Positions 43,274 through 51,848 are shown, numbered from the stretch's first letter. The stretch: 64,000 nt of DNA from Pseudomonas jinjuensis (GCF_900103845.1 NZ_FNIJ01000014.1:122055-186054); one strand, 5' to 3'. The notes: generated by a model from the sequence alone, not told the origin. Numbers and translations are program-made.

Positions 43274-43281
43274 AAAAACAA
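43274..43281 (+). promoter_or_regulatory. AAnAAnAA motif before the YfcC carrier gene
   Basis: AAAAACAA lies 14 bases before the ATG, adjoining the CGAGGG ribosome site. It matches the Hfq/Crc motif. Confidence 0.4.
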
Positions 43282-43295
43282 CTCGAGGGCTGAAC

Positions 43296-44744
43296 ATGCC
43301 AACCGTCCATCAACACCTGGGTGACCCGACACCCGCCAGCACAGCGCAGGATTCCACCGGTTCCCGGAAGAGCACTCCGGTCAACCCGGCGATCATCCTG
43401 CTGGTGATCGTGCTGCTGGCCGTCTTCCTGACCTACGTGGTCGATTCCGGCACCTTCCGCCGCGACGGCATCGCGGTGGTTCCCGGTTCCTTCGCCACCC
43501 TGGAGAAGGACAGTTCCATCAGCCAGCTGTGGTCGTTCGAACCACGCAGCAAGGACGATGCGGCGACCCGTCCGGTGTCCCTGGGCGAGGCGTTCATGGC
43601 GATTCCCCAGGGCATCGAGAAGCGCGCCGGACTGATCTTCATGGTGCTGTTCATCGGCGGCATGTTCGGCGTGCTGAACAAGGTCGGCACCATCGAACTG
43701 GGCCTGGAGCGATTGCTCGGCATGACGCGGGGCAACCTCTACGTCCTGGTGCCCTGTCTGATGCTGATGTTCTCCGCCGGCAGCACCTTCATGGGGCTCG
43801 CCAAGGAATACATCCTCATCGTTCCGCTGATGGTCGCCATGGCCAATCGCATGGGCCTGCCGAACATCATCGGGCTGGCCATAGTCGCGATCTCGGTGAA
43901 GGTCGGCTATCTCGGCTCGATCTCCAATCCGGTGGTGCTCGGCGTCGCCCAGCCGCTGGTCGGCCTGCCGGTGTTCAGCGGGCTTTCCATGCGCGTGGCG
44001 ACCTACCTGGTGTTCCTGCTGGTGTCCATCGCCTTCGTCCTCTACAGCATCCGCAGGCTGGGCTTCAGCGGCAGCGCCCAGTTCGACTTCCAGGCCGCGC
44101 CGCTGGGCCTGCGCCACGGTTCGATCCTGCTGGCGCTGGCGGTCGGCATCGGCTTCCTGGTGTATGCCTCCAACCGCTGGCACTGGAAATACCCGGAACT
44201 GTCGGCCTACTACCTCGCCCTCAGCGTGGCATTCGCCGGCCTCGCGCGACTGGCGCCGAGTGACGCCGCGGCGGCCTTCGTCGACGGCATGAAGAAGGTG
44301 CTGATGGCCGGCGTGCTGATCGGCCTGGCGACGGCGGTGGAAATCATCCTCAGCACCGGGCAGGTTCTCGACAGCATCGTCCAGGGCTTGTCCTCGCTGA
44401 TGGGCGACCACGGTCCGCTGGTTTCCGCCTACGGCATGTTCTTCGCCCAGCTCGGCCTGGACGTGCTGATCCCTTCCACCTCGGGGCAGGCGGCCGTGAC
44501 CATGCCGATCTTCGGTCCCCTCGGCCAGCTGTCCGGGGTCAGCGCGCAGAGCACCGTCTATGCATTCCTGCTTGGCAACGGCCTGACCAACCTGATCACG
44601 CCGACCTCCAGCGGCCTGCTGGTCCTGCTCGCCACCGCCCAGGTCGGCTGGGGGCAATGGGCGCGCTTCGTGCTGCCGCTGTTCCTGGTCTTCCTCGTGA
44701 TCGCCCTCGTCCTGCTCAGCATCGCCGTATCCATCGGCTACTGA
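43296..44744 (+). CDS. YfcC family (DcuC-like) membrane carrier
   Basis: This 482-residue protein has about a dozen membrane helices and the YfcC/C4-dicarboxylate carrier features: an N-terminal polar tail, then NPAIILLVIVLLAVFLTYVV, two re-entrant regions near GSTFMGLAKEY and PSTSGQAAVTMP, and GLTNLITPTSSG. Family members move short carboxylates or amino acids and dipeptides; the substrate here is unknown. It follows the LysR gene and is 29 bases ahead of a CocE hydrolase, so a carboxylate-containing ester or amide is probable. Confidence 0.84.
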   Translation: MPTVHQHLGDPTPASTAQDSTGSRKSTPVNPAIILLVIVLLAVFLTYVVDSGTFRRDGIAVVPGSFATLEKDSSISQLWSFEPRSKDDAATRPVSLGEAFMAIPQGIEKRAGLIFMVLFIGGMFGVLNKVGTIELGLERLLGMTRGNLYVLVPCLMLMFSAGSTFMGLAKEYILIVPLMVAMANRMGLPNIIGLAIVAISVKVGYLGSISNPVVLGVAQPLVGLPVFSGLSMRVATYLVFLLVSIAFVLYSIRRLGFSGSAQFDFQAAPLGLRHGSILLALAVGIGFLVYASNRWHWKYPELSAYYLALSVAFAGLARLAPSDAAAAFVDGMKKVLMAGVLIGLATAVEIILSTGQVLDSIVQGLSSLMGDHGPLVSAYGMFFAQLGLDVLIPSTSGQAAVTMPIFGPLGQLSGVSAQSTVYAFLLGNGLTNLITPTSSGLLVLLATAQVGWGQWARFVLPLFLVFLVIALVLLSIAVSIGY

Positions 44745-44773
44745 GCCCGTTCCACCGACTTCGAGCGTTACCC

Positions 44774-46639
44774 ATGCAGATACTCAAGGACCGCATGGTC
44801 AGGATGCGCGACGGCGTGCGCCTGGCCACCGACATCTATTTGCCCGCCGTTGGCGCAGGCCCCTGGCCGGTGGTGATCGAGCGCACGCCGTACGACAAGA
44901 GCAAGCCCTCGCGCTCGGAAAGGCGCCTGGACGGCCGCCACCTGTCGCGCGAGGACATGGCGCTGAAGCTCACCGAAAGGGGTTTCGCCGCCGTGTTCCA
45001 GGATTGTCGCGGGCGGCATGGCTCGGAAGGGCACTTCATCAAGTACGTCAACGAGGGGGCGGACGGCTACGACAGCCTGGCCTGGATCGTCGAGCAGCCC
45101 TGGTGCGATGGCCGGGTAGGCAGCATGGGGCTGTCCTATGCGGCCCATACCCAGTTGGCGATGGCCTGCCTCGCCCCACCCGGGCTGTGCACCATGGTGC
45201 TGGACTCCGGGGGCTTCGCCGACGCCTACCAGTGCGGCATCCGCCAGGGCGGGGCGTTCGAGCTGAAGCAGGCCACCTGGGCGTTCAAGCAGGCCAAGGA
45301 AAGCCCGGCAGCCAAGGCCGACCCGGCGCTGCGCGCGGCGCTGGAGGCCGAGGACATCCGCGCCTGGTTCGCGCGCATGCCCTGGCGCCGCGGCGACTCG
45401 CCGCTGCGGCAGGTTCCCGAGTACGAGGACTACCTGTTCGAACAGTGGGAGCGCGGCGACTTCGACGATTACTGGCAGCAGTTGGGCATCTATGCCAAGG
45501 GCTTCTACTCGCGGATCCCGGACATGCCGATCCTGTTCATGTCCAGCTGGTACGACGCTTACGTCAGCTCCACGCTGGACAACTACCTCGGTCTCAGCGC
45601 CGTGCACGAGAGCCGCCACTGCCTGGTGATGGGGCCTTGGCTGCACGGTGACCGCAACATCAGTCACAGCGGCAACGTCGAGTTCGGCCCGGCGGCGAAC
45701 TTCGACGGCAATATCGCCGGGGACTGGCTGGCCTGCCGCATCGACTGGTTCGAGACGCATCTCGCCGGGCGCCCGGGCGCAGGGCTGGCGGCGCCAGTGC
45801 AGGTGTTCCTGATGGGCGGCGGCAGCGGCCGGCGAACCGCGGAGAACCGGCTGGACCATGGCGGGAAATGGATCGGCGCCGAGAGCTGGCCGCTGCCCGG
45901 CAGTCGGCCACTGGAGCTCTATCTGACGGCCGCCGGCGAGTTGCACGAGGAACCGCCGGCCGCTGACGGGGCCACCCTTGGCTATCGCTTCGATCCGGAC
46001 GATCCCGTGCCGACCATCGGTGGGGCGTTGACCTCGGGCGCGCCGGTGTTTGCCGGCGGGGCCTTCGACCAGGTGGATGCGCCAGGCTTCTTCGGCACCC
46101 GCGGTACGGGGCGTCCCCTGAACGAGCGGCCCGATGTGCTCAGCTTCAGCACGCCGCCGCTGGAACACGATCTCCTGGTGGCCGGGCCGGTCACGGTCGA
46201 GCTGTGGGTGGAGAGCGGCTGCCCTGACACGGACTTCACCGCCAAGCTGCTGGATGTCTATCCGCCCAGCGAGGACTACCCCGAGGGCTACGCCATGAAC
46301 CTCACCGATGGGATCTTCCGCTGCCGCTACCGCAACGGCTGGAGCGAGCCCACGGCCATTGTTCCGCACCAGCGCTTCCGGGTGACGATCGAGCCGTTCG
46401 CCACCTGTAACCTGTTCCGCAAGGGCCATCGCCTGCGCCTGGAGATATCCAGCAGCAATTTCCCCCGCTTCGACGTCAATCCCAACAGCGGCGAGGCGCC
46501 CGGGCAGGCCCAGCACAAGCGGGTGGCGCGCAACACGCTGCATCTGCACGCGGAAGCGGCTTCCCGGCTGCGGCTGGTGGTAGTGCCGGCCGAGGCTTCG
46601 CCCGGGCACCATCCGTCCCGTTCCGCTTGCCCGCAGTGA
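44774..46639 (+). CDS. CocE/NonD family (X-Pro dipeptidyl-peptidase S15-like) hydrolase
   Basis: This 621-residue serine hydrolase has an alpha/beta domain with nucleophile S121 (GSMGLSYAAHTQ), an Asp in SSWYDAYVSS and a His in MGPWLHGDRN. A helical cap and a C-terminal jelly-roll domain follow (HDLLVAGPVTVELWVES onward). The same build occurs in cocaine esterase, alpha-amino-acid ester hydrolase and glutaryl acylase. There is no signal peptide, so it works in the cytoplasm after uptake by the preceding carrier. It hydrolyses an ester or amide not determined by sequence. Confidence 0.86.
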   Translation: MQILKDRMVRMRDGVRLATDIYLPAVGAGPWPVVIERTPYDKSKPSRSERRLDGRHLSREDMALKLTERGFAAVFQDCRGRHGSEGHFIKYVNEGADGYDSLAWIVEQPWCDGRVGSMGLSYAAHTQLAMACLAPPGLCTMVLDSGGFADAYQCGIRQGGAFELKQATWAFKQAKESPAAKADPALRAALEAEDIRAWFARMPWRRGDSPLRQVPEYEDYLFEQWERGDFDDYWQQLGIYAKGFYSRIPDMPILFMSSWYDAYVSSTLDNYLGLSAVHESRHCLVMGPWLHGDRNISHSGNVEFGPAANFDGNIAGDWLACRIDWFETHLAGRPGAGLAAPVQVFLMGGGSGRRTAENRLDHGGKWIGAESWPLPGSRPLELYLTAAGELHEEPPAADGATLGYRFDPDDPVPTIGGALTSGAPVFAGGAFDQVDAPGFFGTRGTGRPLNERPDVLSFSTPPLEHDLLVAGPVTVELWVESGCPDTDFTAKLLDVYPPSEDYPEGYAMNLTDGIFRCRYRNGWSEPTAIVPHQRFRVTIEPFATCNLFRKGHRLRLEISSSNFPRFDVNPNSGEAPGQAQHKRVARNTLHLHAEAASRLRLVVVPAEASPGHHPSRSACPQ

Positions 46640-46777
46640 ACTCCAACGGGCCAACCGCTGTCTGTCAGCGGTCGGCCCTCCGGCACGGACCGCTCCGATC
46701 GCGCTCCTGTCTTCGCCTGGCCGGCGTCAATCGCGCCCGTGACGCGGGTCTCGTTCCATTGCCATGTGAAGATCGCC

Positions 46778-47446
46778 ATGTCCTTATCCCTTCGTTTCCC
46801 CGCCTGTGTTTCTCCGCTCCAGCCCCGAGCCCTCGCGGCCTGCCTGTTGGGCGGCCTGCTGATGGCCGGAGTCCCGGCGCAGGCCGAGGAGGCCGCCGGC
46901 AACGTGCGCTGGGTGAGCGACAGCCTGACCACCTACGTGCGCAGCGGCCCGACCGACGGGCACCGCATCGTCGGCACGCTGGCCTCGGGGCAGAAGCTGG
47001 AATTGCTCGGCAGCCAGGGCGACTACAGCCAGGTGCGCAGCGAGAGCGGCAAGACCGTGTGGATTCCGACCCGCGACCTGCAGGAAGTCCCCGGCAAGGC
47101 CGAGCGCCTGCCGGAGCTGGAAAGGAAGGTGGCGGAGCTGACCAGCGAACTGGAAGGCATCAACGACAGCTGGAAGACCCGTGTGCAGGGCATGCAGGAG
47201 ACGCTGGACTCGCGCAAGGCACTGATCGACGAACTGCAGGCGGCGCGCAAGGCGCTGGACAGCGAGCTGAACGAGGCCCGCTCCGAACTGCGCGAAGTGC
47301 AGGCGCAGCTGGGCGACGAGAACAAGCATGTGCTGATGCGCTACATGGTCTACGGCGGCAGCATCGCCGGCGCCGGGCTGTTCCTCGGCCTGATCCTGCC
47401 GACCATGCTGCGGGTGAAGCGCAAGCGCAACGATCAGTGGATCTGA
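46778..47446 (+). CDS. TIGR04211 family SH3-domain, coiled-coil membrane protein (YgiM-like)
   Basis: This 222-residue protein has a signal peptide (to AQA, about residue 36) and a bacterial SH3 domain (VRWVSDSLTTYVRSGPTDGH to WIPTRDLQ). A coiled coil of about 90 residues full of Glu, Leu, Arg and Ala follows. Near the end is a membrane helix (YMVYGGSIAGAGLFLGLILP) with a basic cytoplasmic tip. This is the YgiM architecture, which is linked with envelope or cell-wall maintenance but not with a defined reaction. The start at 46778 begins the signal peptide. Confidence 0.83.
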   Translation: MSLSLRFPACVSPLQPRALAACLLGGLLMAGVPAQAEEAAGNVRWVSDSLTTYVRSGPTDGHRIVGTLASGQKLELLGSQGDYSQVRSESGKTVWIPTRDLQEVPGKAERLPELERKVAELTSELEGINDSWKTRVQGMQETLDSRKALIDELQAARKALDSELNEARSELREVQAQLGDENKHVLMRYMVYGGSIAGAGLFLGLILPTMLRVKRKRNDQWI

Positions 47447-47470
47447 GCGGGGAGAGGTCTCCGCCAAACC

Positions 47471-47577
47471 GTAGGAGCGGGCCATGCCCGCGACCGGTCG
47501 CGCCCAGTTTCGTAGGGTGGATGAGGCTTTTTTCATCCACCGTTGCCGCGTGCCTGCGCCAACATGGTGGATCACGC
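47471..47577. repeat. REP followed by a second dispersed element
   Basis: 47471-47495 is one REP of the GGGCC-ATG-GCCC subtype. 47512 onward begins GTAGGGTGGATGAGG with a dyad around a T-run (GGTGGATGA/TCATCCACC) and ends near GTGGATCACGC; the same unit occurs at 59762-59832. Confidence 0.65.
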
Positions 47578-48363
47578 ACCAATGAATCGCGTCACCGCCT
47601 CCAGCACCCGCTCCGCCATCTCGCGATGCGGAACGTGGTGGCAATCCTGCAGGATCAGCGATTCGCGACGGCCTGCCGCCAGCGCGGCGATGCGTTGCGG
47701 GTGCACCAGCGAGCCGTATTCGTCCTCGGCGCCGTGGATCACCAGCAGCGGGCAATCCACGGCCGGCACCATGCGCTCCAGCGTCCAGTCGGCGAACTCC
47801 CCGGACAGCCAGGTTTCCGTCCAGGCCGCCAGCACCCAGCCGGCCTTGTCGCCGTGGTACTTCTCCAGGCGCGCCATCTGCCCCGGCTGGGCGAACTCGT
47901 CGCGGGCCTGGCGGATGCCGTCCAGCGTCCGGTCCTCCACGAACGCCTGCGCCGACTCGGTGACCAGCGCCCGGCACGCCTGCGGATACAGCGCTGCGCA
48001 GGTCGCCGCCATGGCGCCGCCGACGCTGTGGCCGAAGGCGATGAAGCTGGCGATGTCCAGCTGCTCGCGCAGCAGCGGGAAGAAGCGTTCCGCCTCGGCG
48101 CGGATGAAGTCCGCCGACCACCCGCCCGAATAGCGATCGGAATGGCCGAAGCCGAGCCGGTCGTAGGCGATCACGTCACGCTGGGTCGCAGCCGCGAGCT
48201 GTTCGGGAAAATCCCGCCACAACTCCACGCAGCCCAGGGAGTCGTGGAACAGCACGATGGGCTCATGGCCGGCCACATCGGCGTCCGGCCGCCAGCGACG
48301 GGCGAACATGCGGCCATGGGGTGTTTCGATCCAGTGGTCTTCTCGGCTGATGGGGCAGGGCAT
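47572..48363 (-). CDS. Alpha/beta-fold hydrolase
   Basis: This 263-residue protein has nucleophile Ser in AFGHSVGGAMA, Asp in VIHGAEDEYGS and His in DCHHVPHREMA, with an oxyanion segment LFHDSLGCVELW. It resembles esterases and C-C hydrolases of the 2-hydroxymuconic-semialdehyde type, but the substrate is not assignable. An ATG at 48390 is a possible earlier start; the one at 48363 follows GAGAAG at good distance. It is downstream of a Gly-rich lipoprotein gene on the same strand, separated by a terminator. Confidence 0.83.
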   Translation of the reverse strand: MPCPISREDHWIETPHGRMFARRWRPDADVAGHEPIVLFHDSLGCVELWRDFPEQLAAATQRDVIAYDRLGFGHSDRYSGGWSADFIRAEAERFFPLLREQLDIASFIAFGHSVGGAMAATCAALYPQACRALVTESAQAFVEDRTLDGIRQARDEFAQPGQMARLEKYHGDKAGWVLAAWTETWLSGEFADWTLERMVPAVDCPLLVIHGAEDEYGSLVHPQRIAALAAGRRESLILQDCHHVPHREMAERVLEAVTRFIGA

Positions 48364-48478
48364 GGGGCTTCTCGTTGTCGGTGGGTCCATGTGCCGGGCT
48401 TCCGGCGCAGGGGTTAGCTCAACAGATTGCCGGCATGCAGTCCACCTTGCGGGGCAGGAACCTTCCCCCGAGGGCCGG

Positions 48479-48515
48479 AAAGAAAGAGCCCGGCATTGCG
48501 CCGGGCTCTTTCTTT
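48479..48515. terminator. Strong bidirectional terminator
   Basis: AGAGCCCGGC pairs with GCCGGGCTCT around a five-base loop, flanked by A-rich and T-rich tails (AAAGAA / TTCTTT) that extend the stem. It lies 13 bases beyond the stop of the small lipoprotein gene on the minus strand. Confidence 0.85.
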
Positions 48516-48527
48516 CCTGAACGTCAT

Positions 48528-48680
48528 TCAGTAACCGCCGCCTCCACCCATCGGCTGGCGTTGCTGCGAGCTGCCACCATCACCGCCGTCACCACTGCCA
48601 CCGCTGTAGTCATTGCAGGATGAACCGCCGAGGGCGATCGCCAGGGCGAGCATGAACACGGGTATCAAGTGCCTGAGCAT
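48528..48680 (-). CDS. Small Gly/Ser-rich lipoprotein-like peptide
   Basis: This 50-residue peptide has a hydrophobic N-terminus (HLIPVFMLALAIALGGSSC), a cysteine at residue 22 that could be lipidated, and a tail built of Gly, Ser, Asp and Gln (SGGSGDGGDGGSSQQRQ, then PMGGGGGY). The lipobox GSSC is imperfect. A good CAGGAG ribosome site stands before the ATG at 48680, and a strong terminator follows the stop, so it is a real transcription unit. No function is known to me. Confidence 0.72.
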   Translation of the reverse strand: MLRHLIPVFMLALAIALGGSSCNDYSGGSGDGGDGGSSQQRQPMGGGGGY

Positions 48681-48827
48681 CCGGGTTCTCCTGTTTCGTG
48701 AGCCAATTGCATCGGACGCTCGCCGGGGGACGCGCGGTCTTGCAGCGGGGAACCCGCGGGCGGCGTCAGGCGTAGTATGGATCCGTCAGGTGTGGTCCGC
48801 GCGAGTGGGATCGCGGGAGGTGGCGGC

Positions 48828-49565
48828 ATGGCCAGGTTCGGGCATTTTCCGGCGAACCGGAGGGGGCGCGATATCGCCGTCGGCGATATCCACGGCCACT
48901 TCACGCGGCTGCGTGGCGTCCTCGGAGTGGCCGGTTTCGATCCGGCCGTCGATCGCCTGTTCTCGGTCGGCGACCTGGTGGATCGCGGCCCGGAATCGGG
49001 CGAGGCCCTGGAGTGGCTGGACCAGCCGTGGTTCTTCCCGGTGCAGGGCAATCACGAGGATTTCGCCATCCGCTATGCCCTGGAGGGACGCGCCGACGCG
49101 GCCACCTACGCAGCCAATGGCGGCCAGTGGTTCATCGACCTGCCGGAGCGCGAGCAGCGCCGGATCGCCCTGCGTCTTGCCGAGCTGCCACTGGCCCTGG
49201 AGGTGGAAACCCCGGATGGACTGGTCGGGCTGGTGCACGCCGACTGTCCGCTGCGCAGCTGGGACGACCTGCGCCTGGCGCTGACCAGCCCGGACATGCC
49301 GAGGCGCCTGTTCGAGCAGGTGAAGATGATCTGCCAGTGGTCGCGGGAACGCATCTACACGGCGGATGAGCGGGTGGTCGCCGGGGTGAGGGCGGTGGTG
49401 GTCGGGCACACGCCGATCCAGGCGCCGGTGGTCCTCGGCAACGTCCACCATATCGATACCGGCGGCTGGCTGGATGACCGCCGCGGGCATTTCACCCTGA
49501 TCGACCTGCGCACCCTGCAGATACTGCCGACCACGACGGAAACCGCCCACGGGCGGGCCGCCTGA
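48828..49565 (+). CDS. PPP-family metallophosphatase
   Basis: This 245-residue enzyme has the three metal-binding signatures of the PPP phosphoesterases: AVGDIHGHFTRL, SVGDLVDRGPES and VQGNHEDFAIR, with later VGHTPI and a final GGWLDDRR. Bacterial members of this size are Ser/Thr or Tyr protein phosphatases of the PrpA/PrpB type or Ap4A hydrolases. The start at 48828 is chosen for CGGGAGGT eight bases upstream. It is convergent with a DUF3509 gene, 13 bases apart. Confidence 0.85.
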   Translation: MARFGHFPANRRGRDIAVGDIHGHFTRLRGVLGVAGFDPAVDRLFSVGDLVDRGPESGEALEWLDQPWFFPVQGNHEDFAIRYALEGRADAATYAANGGQWFIDLPEREQRRIALRLAELPLALEVETPDGLVGLVHADCPLRSWDDLRLALTSPDMPRRLFEQVKMICQWSRERIYTADERVVAGVRAVVVGHTPIQAPVVLGNVHHIDTGGWLDDRRGHFTLIDLRTLQILPTTTETAHGRAA

Positions 49566-49578
49566 GCCGCCCGCCCGG

Positions 49579-49956
49579 TCATTGGACCGCGGCAGCGGTC
49601 GCCTGGGCCCTGGCCCGCAGCTTCGCCCCCGCGCGGACGATACGCCGCTTGCGCAGGGGCGGATTGCCTTCGAGGAAACTCTGCAGCTCGATGTGCTTCT
49701 TGAAATGCTCGGCATCGCTGTCCTGCAGCGGTCCCTCGCGGGTGGCGATATCCCTGTGGATGCGTTCCACCAGGCCCTCCAGCAATTCCGGGTTCCGTTG
49801 TTCCTCGGAAGTGATGACACGGCACAGGACGCAGGCACCCGTCGCGTCGTTCAGGGTGACCAGCAGTCGGCCGTCGGGGCGCGGTGCGAACAGGAGCTGG
49901 AATTCGTGGAACTGCTGGGTCAGGAAATCGGTGACTGGCAGTTGGCTGGAGAGCAT
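49579..49956 (-). CDS. DUF3509 family protein
   Basis: This 125-residue protein matches the small Pseudomonas DUF3509 family: FHEFQLLFAPRPDGRLLVTLNDATGACVLCR is the typical beta-hairpin start, then ERIHRDIA. The C-terminal third is a basic extension (RKRRIVRAGAKLRARAQ) beyond the usual length. Function is unknown. The ATG at 49956 follows CCGGAGAAACC. Confidence 0.68.
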   Translation of the reverse strand: MLSSQLPVTDFLTQQFHEFQLLFAPRPDGRLLVTLNDATGACVLCRVITSEEQRNPELLEGLVERIHRDIATREGPLQDSDAEHFKKHIELQSFLEGNPPLRKRRIVRAGAKLRARAQATAAAVQ

Positions 49957-50121
49957 CGGGTTTCTCCGGTTGGATTGCTGATGCTTTTCCATTGCAGCAG
50001 CCATACCAAACCGGGACGGAAGGGAAAACGTTGAAAATCAGCAGGTTGCCGTTTCGCTTGGGCGACTGAAGCATGCAATTTGCACGATCGGCCGCGAAAT
50101 GCACGGCAACTTGCATCGAGA

Positions 50122-50271
50122 TCAGTGCGGGACGGGAGTGCGTTGCGGCTCGGTCCTGGCCTTGTGCAGACGCACCTTGCGGCGGTGCACGCGAAGCAGG
50201 GCCCACAGGGTGACGGCCGCCAGCAGCAGCCAGCCAAGGATGAGGAGTGTGACGAATGTTCCGGGATTCAT
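50122..50271 (-). CDS. Small single-helix membrane peptide
   Basis: This 49-residue peptide has one membrane helix (TFVTLLILGWLLLAAVTLWALL) split by no charged residue, then a strongly basic cytoplasmic tail (VHRRKVRLHKARTEPQR). The ATG at 50271 follows GAGGGCTATCAGC. The family is unknown to me. It is divergent from the SOS-controlled UmuD-like gene. Confidence 0.55.
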   Translation of the reverse strand: MNPGTFVTLLILGWLLLAAVTLWALLRVHRRKVRLHKARTEPQRTPVPH

Positions 50272-50389
50272 GCTGATAGCCCTCGCCCCGGTAAGGTTAG
50301 CCCAGCGCAATGCCCGGACAACGCTTCCAGCCGAGTGGTTGCAGTTGGCCGGCTGCGAGTGGCTTGCCGGCTGCCGATTCTTCTGTTAT

Positions 50390-50405
50390 CTGTATGAATA
50401 TACAG
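50390..50405. promoter_or_regulatory. LexA (SOS) box
   Basis: CTGTATGAATATACAG matches the LexA consensus CTGT-N8-ACAG, with the alternating TA core (TATA near the end) expected of a strong site. It lies 21 bases before the start codon of the UmuD-like gene. Confidence 0.85.
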
Positions 50406-50426
50406 TATTCGTGCAGGTATTCCATC

Positions 50427-50852
50427 ATGACCGCTACCTCATGCTTCATGCCCGGCTCCGGCGCGGCCGTCCTGTCCCGCCACGCGCATTCCCTGATGGC
50501 GGCGCCCGACCAGCCACGCCCGCAGGACGGCGTTTCCCTGGATGCGCTGCTGGAACTGCACAACTCCCATACGTGCATAGTCCGCGCACATGGCGACGGC
50601 ATGACAGGCGCGGGAATACACGACGATGACCTGCTGGTGGTGGACCGCTCGGCGCTGGCCTGCGCCGGGGAAGTGGTGGTCGCGGCGGTGAACGGCGAGC
50701 CGATGGTGCGGCGCCTGGGCATCCTCGATGGCGCCTTCGCCCTGCTGGCGGCGAACGACCGCTACCCGCCGATCCGCATCGCCGAGGGCGACAATTTGTC
50801 CATCTGGGGCGTGGTCCGCTGGAACCTGCACCGGCATCTGGCGGGAGAGTGA
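50427..50852 (+). CDS. UmuD-like protein lacking the Ser-Lys catalytic dyad
   Basis: This 141-residue protein aligns over its whole C-terminal domain with UmuD/LexA peptidase S24: HTCIVRAHGDGMTGAGIHDD corresponds to the UmuD segment with GDSM, and AAVNGEPMVRRL to the UmuD segment with TVKKL. The nucleophile Ser60 is Gly and the general-base Lys97 is Arg. The Cys-Gly self-cleavage site of the arm is also absent. It therefore should not cleave itself. The length is like intact UmuD. No umuC follows. A LexA box 21 bases upstream makes it DNA-damage inducible. It may act as a permanent UmuD- or UmuD'-like partner of UmuD, LexA or a polymerase. Confidence 0.8.
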   Translation: MTATSCFMPGSGAAVLSRHAHSLMAAPDQPRPQDGVSLDALLELHNSHTCIVRAHGDGMTGAGIHDDDLLVVDRSALACAGEVVVAAVNGEPMVRRLGILDGAFALLAANDRYPPIRIAEGDNLSIWGVVRWNLHRHLAGE

Positions 50853-51008
50853 GGGAACTCCGGCGGAAATGGATAGAACCGGCTGCGGACTCGCTTGTCT
50901 GATGCCAGGGCCCGCGCTGGCCAAAGGATGGCGCGGGCATTGCTAATGCGGACTCCGCCTGACTAGACTTCGCGCACCTCGTACAGCTGTCCCACCTGAA
51001 GGACTCCC

Positions 51009-51848
51009 ATGATCAAGAAATGTCTGTTCCCGGCCGCCGGCTACGGCACTCGCTTCCTCCCTGCCACCAAGGCGATGCCCAAGGAAATGCTGCCGGTGGT
51101 CAACAAGCCGCTGATCCAGTATGCGGTTGAAGAAGCCCTGGAGGCCGGCCTGTCGGAAATCGGCATCGTCACCGGTCGCGGCAAGCGCGCCCTGGAAGAC
51201 CACTTCGACATCAGCTACGAGCTGGAAACCCAGATTCGCAACACCGACAAGGAGAAGTACCTGGTCGGCATCCGTCGCCTGATCGACGAGTGCACCTTCT
51301 CCTACACCCGCCAGGTCGAAATGAAGGGCCTGGGCCACGCCATCCTCACCGGCCGCCCGCTGATCGGCGACGAGCCGTTCGCCGTGGTCCTGGCGGACGA
51401 CCTCTGCCTGAACCTGGAAGGCGACAGCGTCCTCAAGCAGATGGTCAAGCTGTACAACCAGTTCCGCTGCTCCATCGTGGCCATCCAGGAAGTGCCGCCG
51501 GAAGAGACCAACAAGTACGGCGTGATCTCCGGCGAGATGATCCGCGACGACATCTTCCGCGTGAACAAGATGGTCGAGAAGCCGAAGCCGGAAGAGGCGC
51601 CGTCCAACCTGGCGATCATCGGCCGCTACATCCTGACCCCGGACATCTTCGAGCTGATCGAGCAGACCGAGCCGGGCAAGGGCGGTGAAATCCAGATCAC
51701 CGACGCCCTGATGAAGCAGGCCCAGGACGGCTGCGTGCTGGCGTACAAGTTCAAGGGCAAGCGTTTCGACTGCGGCAGCGCCGAGGGTTACATCGAGGCG
51801 ACCAACTTCTGCTACGAGAACCTGTACAAGACCGGCAAGGCGCTCTGA
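51009..51848 (+). CDS. galU: UTP-glucose-1-phosphate uridylyltransferase
   Basis: This 279-residue enzyme makes UDP-glucose for LPS core, exopolysaccharide and trehalose-type pathways. The nucleotide loop FPAAGYGTRFLPATKAMPKE is at the start, and VLADDLCLN (metal-binding Asp) and FKGKRFDCGSAEGYIEA complete the family pattern. Length and sequence are those of Pseudomonas GalU. The gene ends at a strong terminator 15 bases past the stop. Confidence 0.95.
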   Translation: MIKKCLFPAAGYGTRFLPATKAMPKEMLPVVNKPLIQYAVEEALEAGLSEIGIVTGRGKRALEDHFDISYELETQIRNTDKEKYLVGIRRLIDECTFSYTRQVEMKGLGHAILTGRPLIGDEPFAVVLADDLCLNLEGDSVLKQMVKLYNQFRCSIVAIQEVPPEETNKYGVISGEMIRDDIFRVNKMVEKPKPEEAPSNLAIIGRYILTPDIFELIEQTEPGKGGEIQITDALMKQAQDGCVLAYKFKGKRFDCGSAEGYIEATNFCYENLYKTGKAL

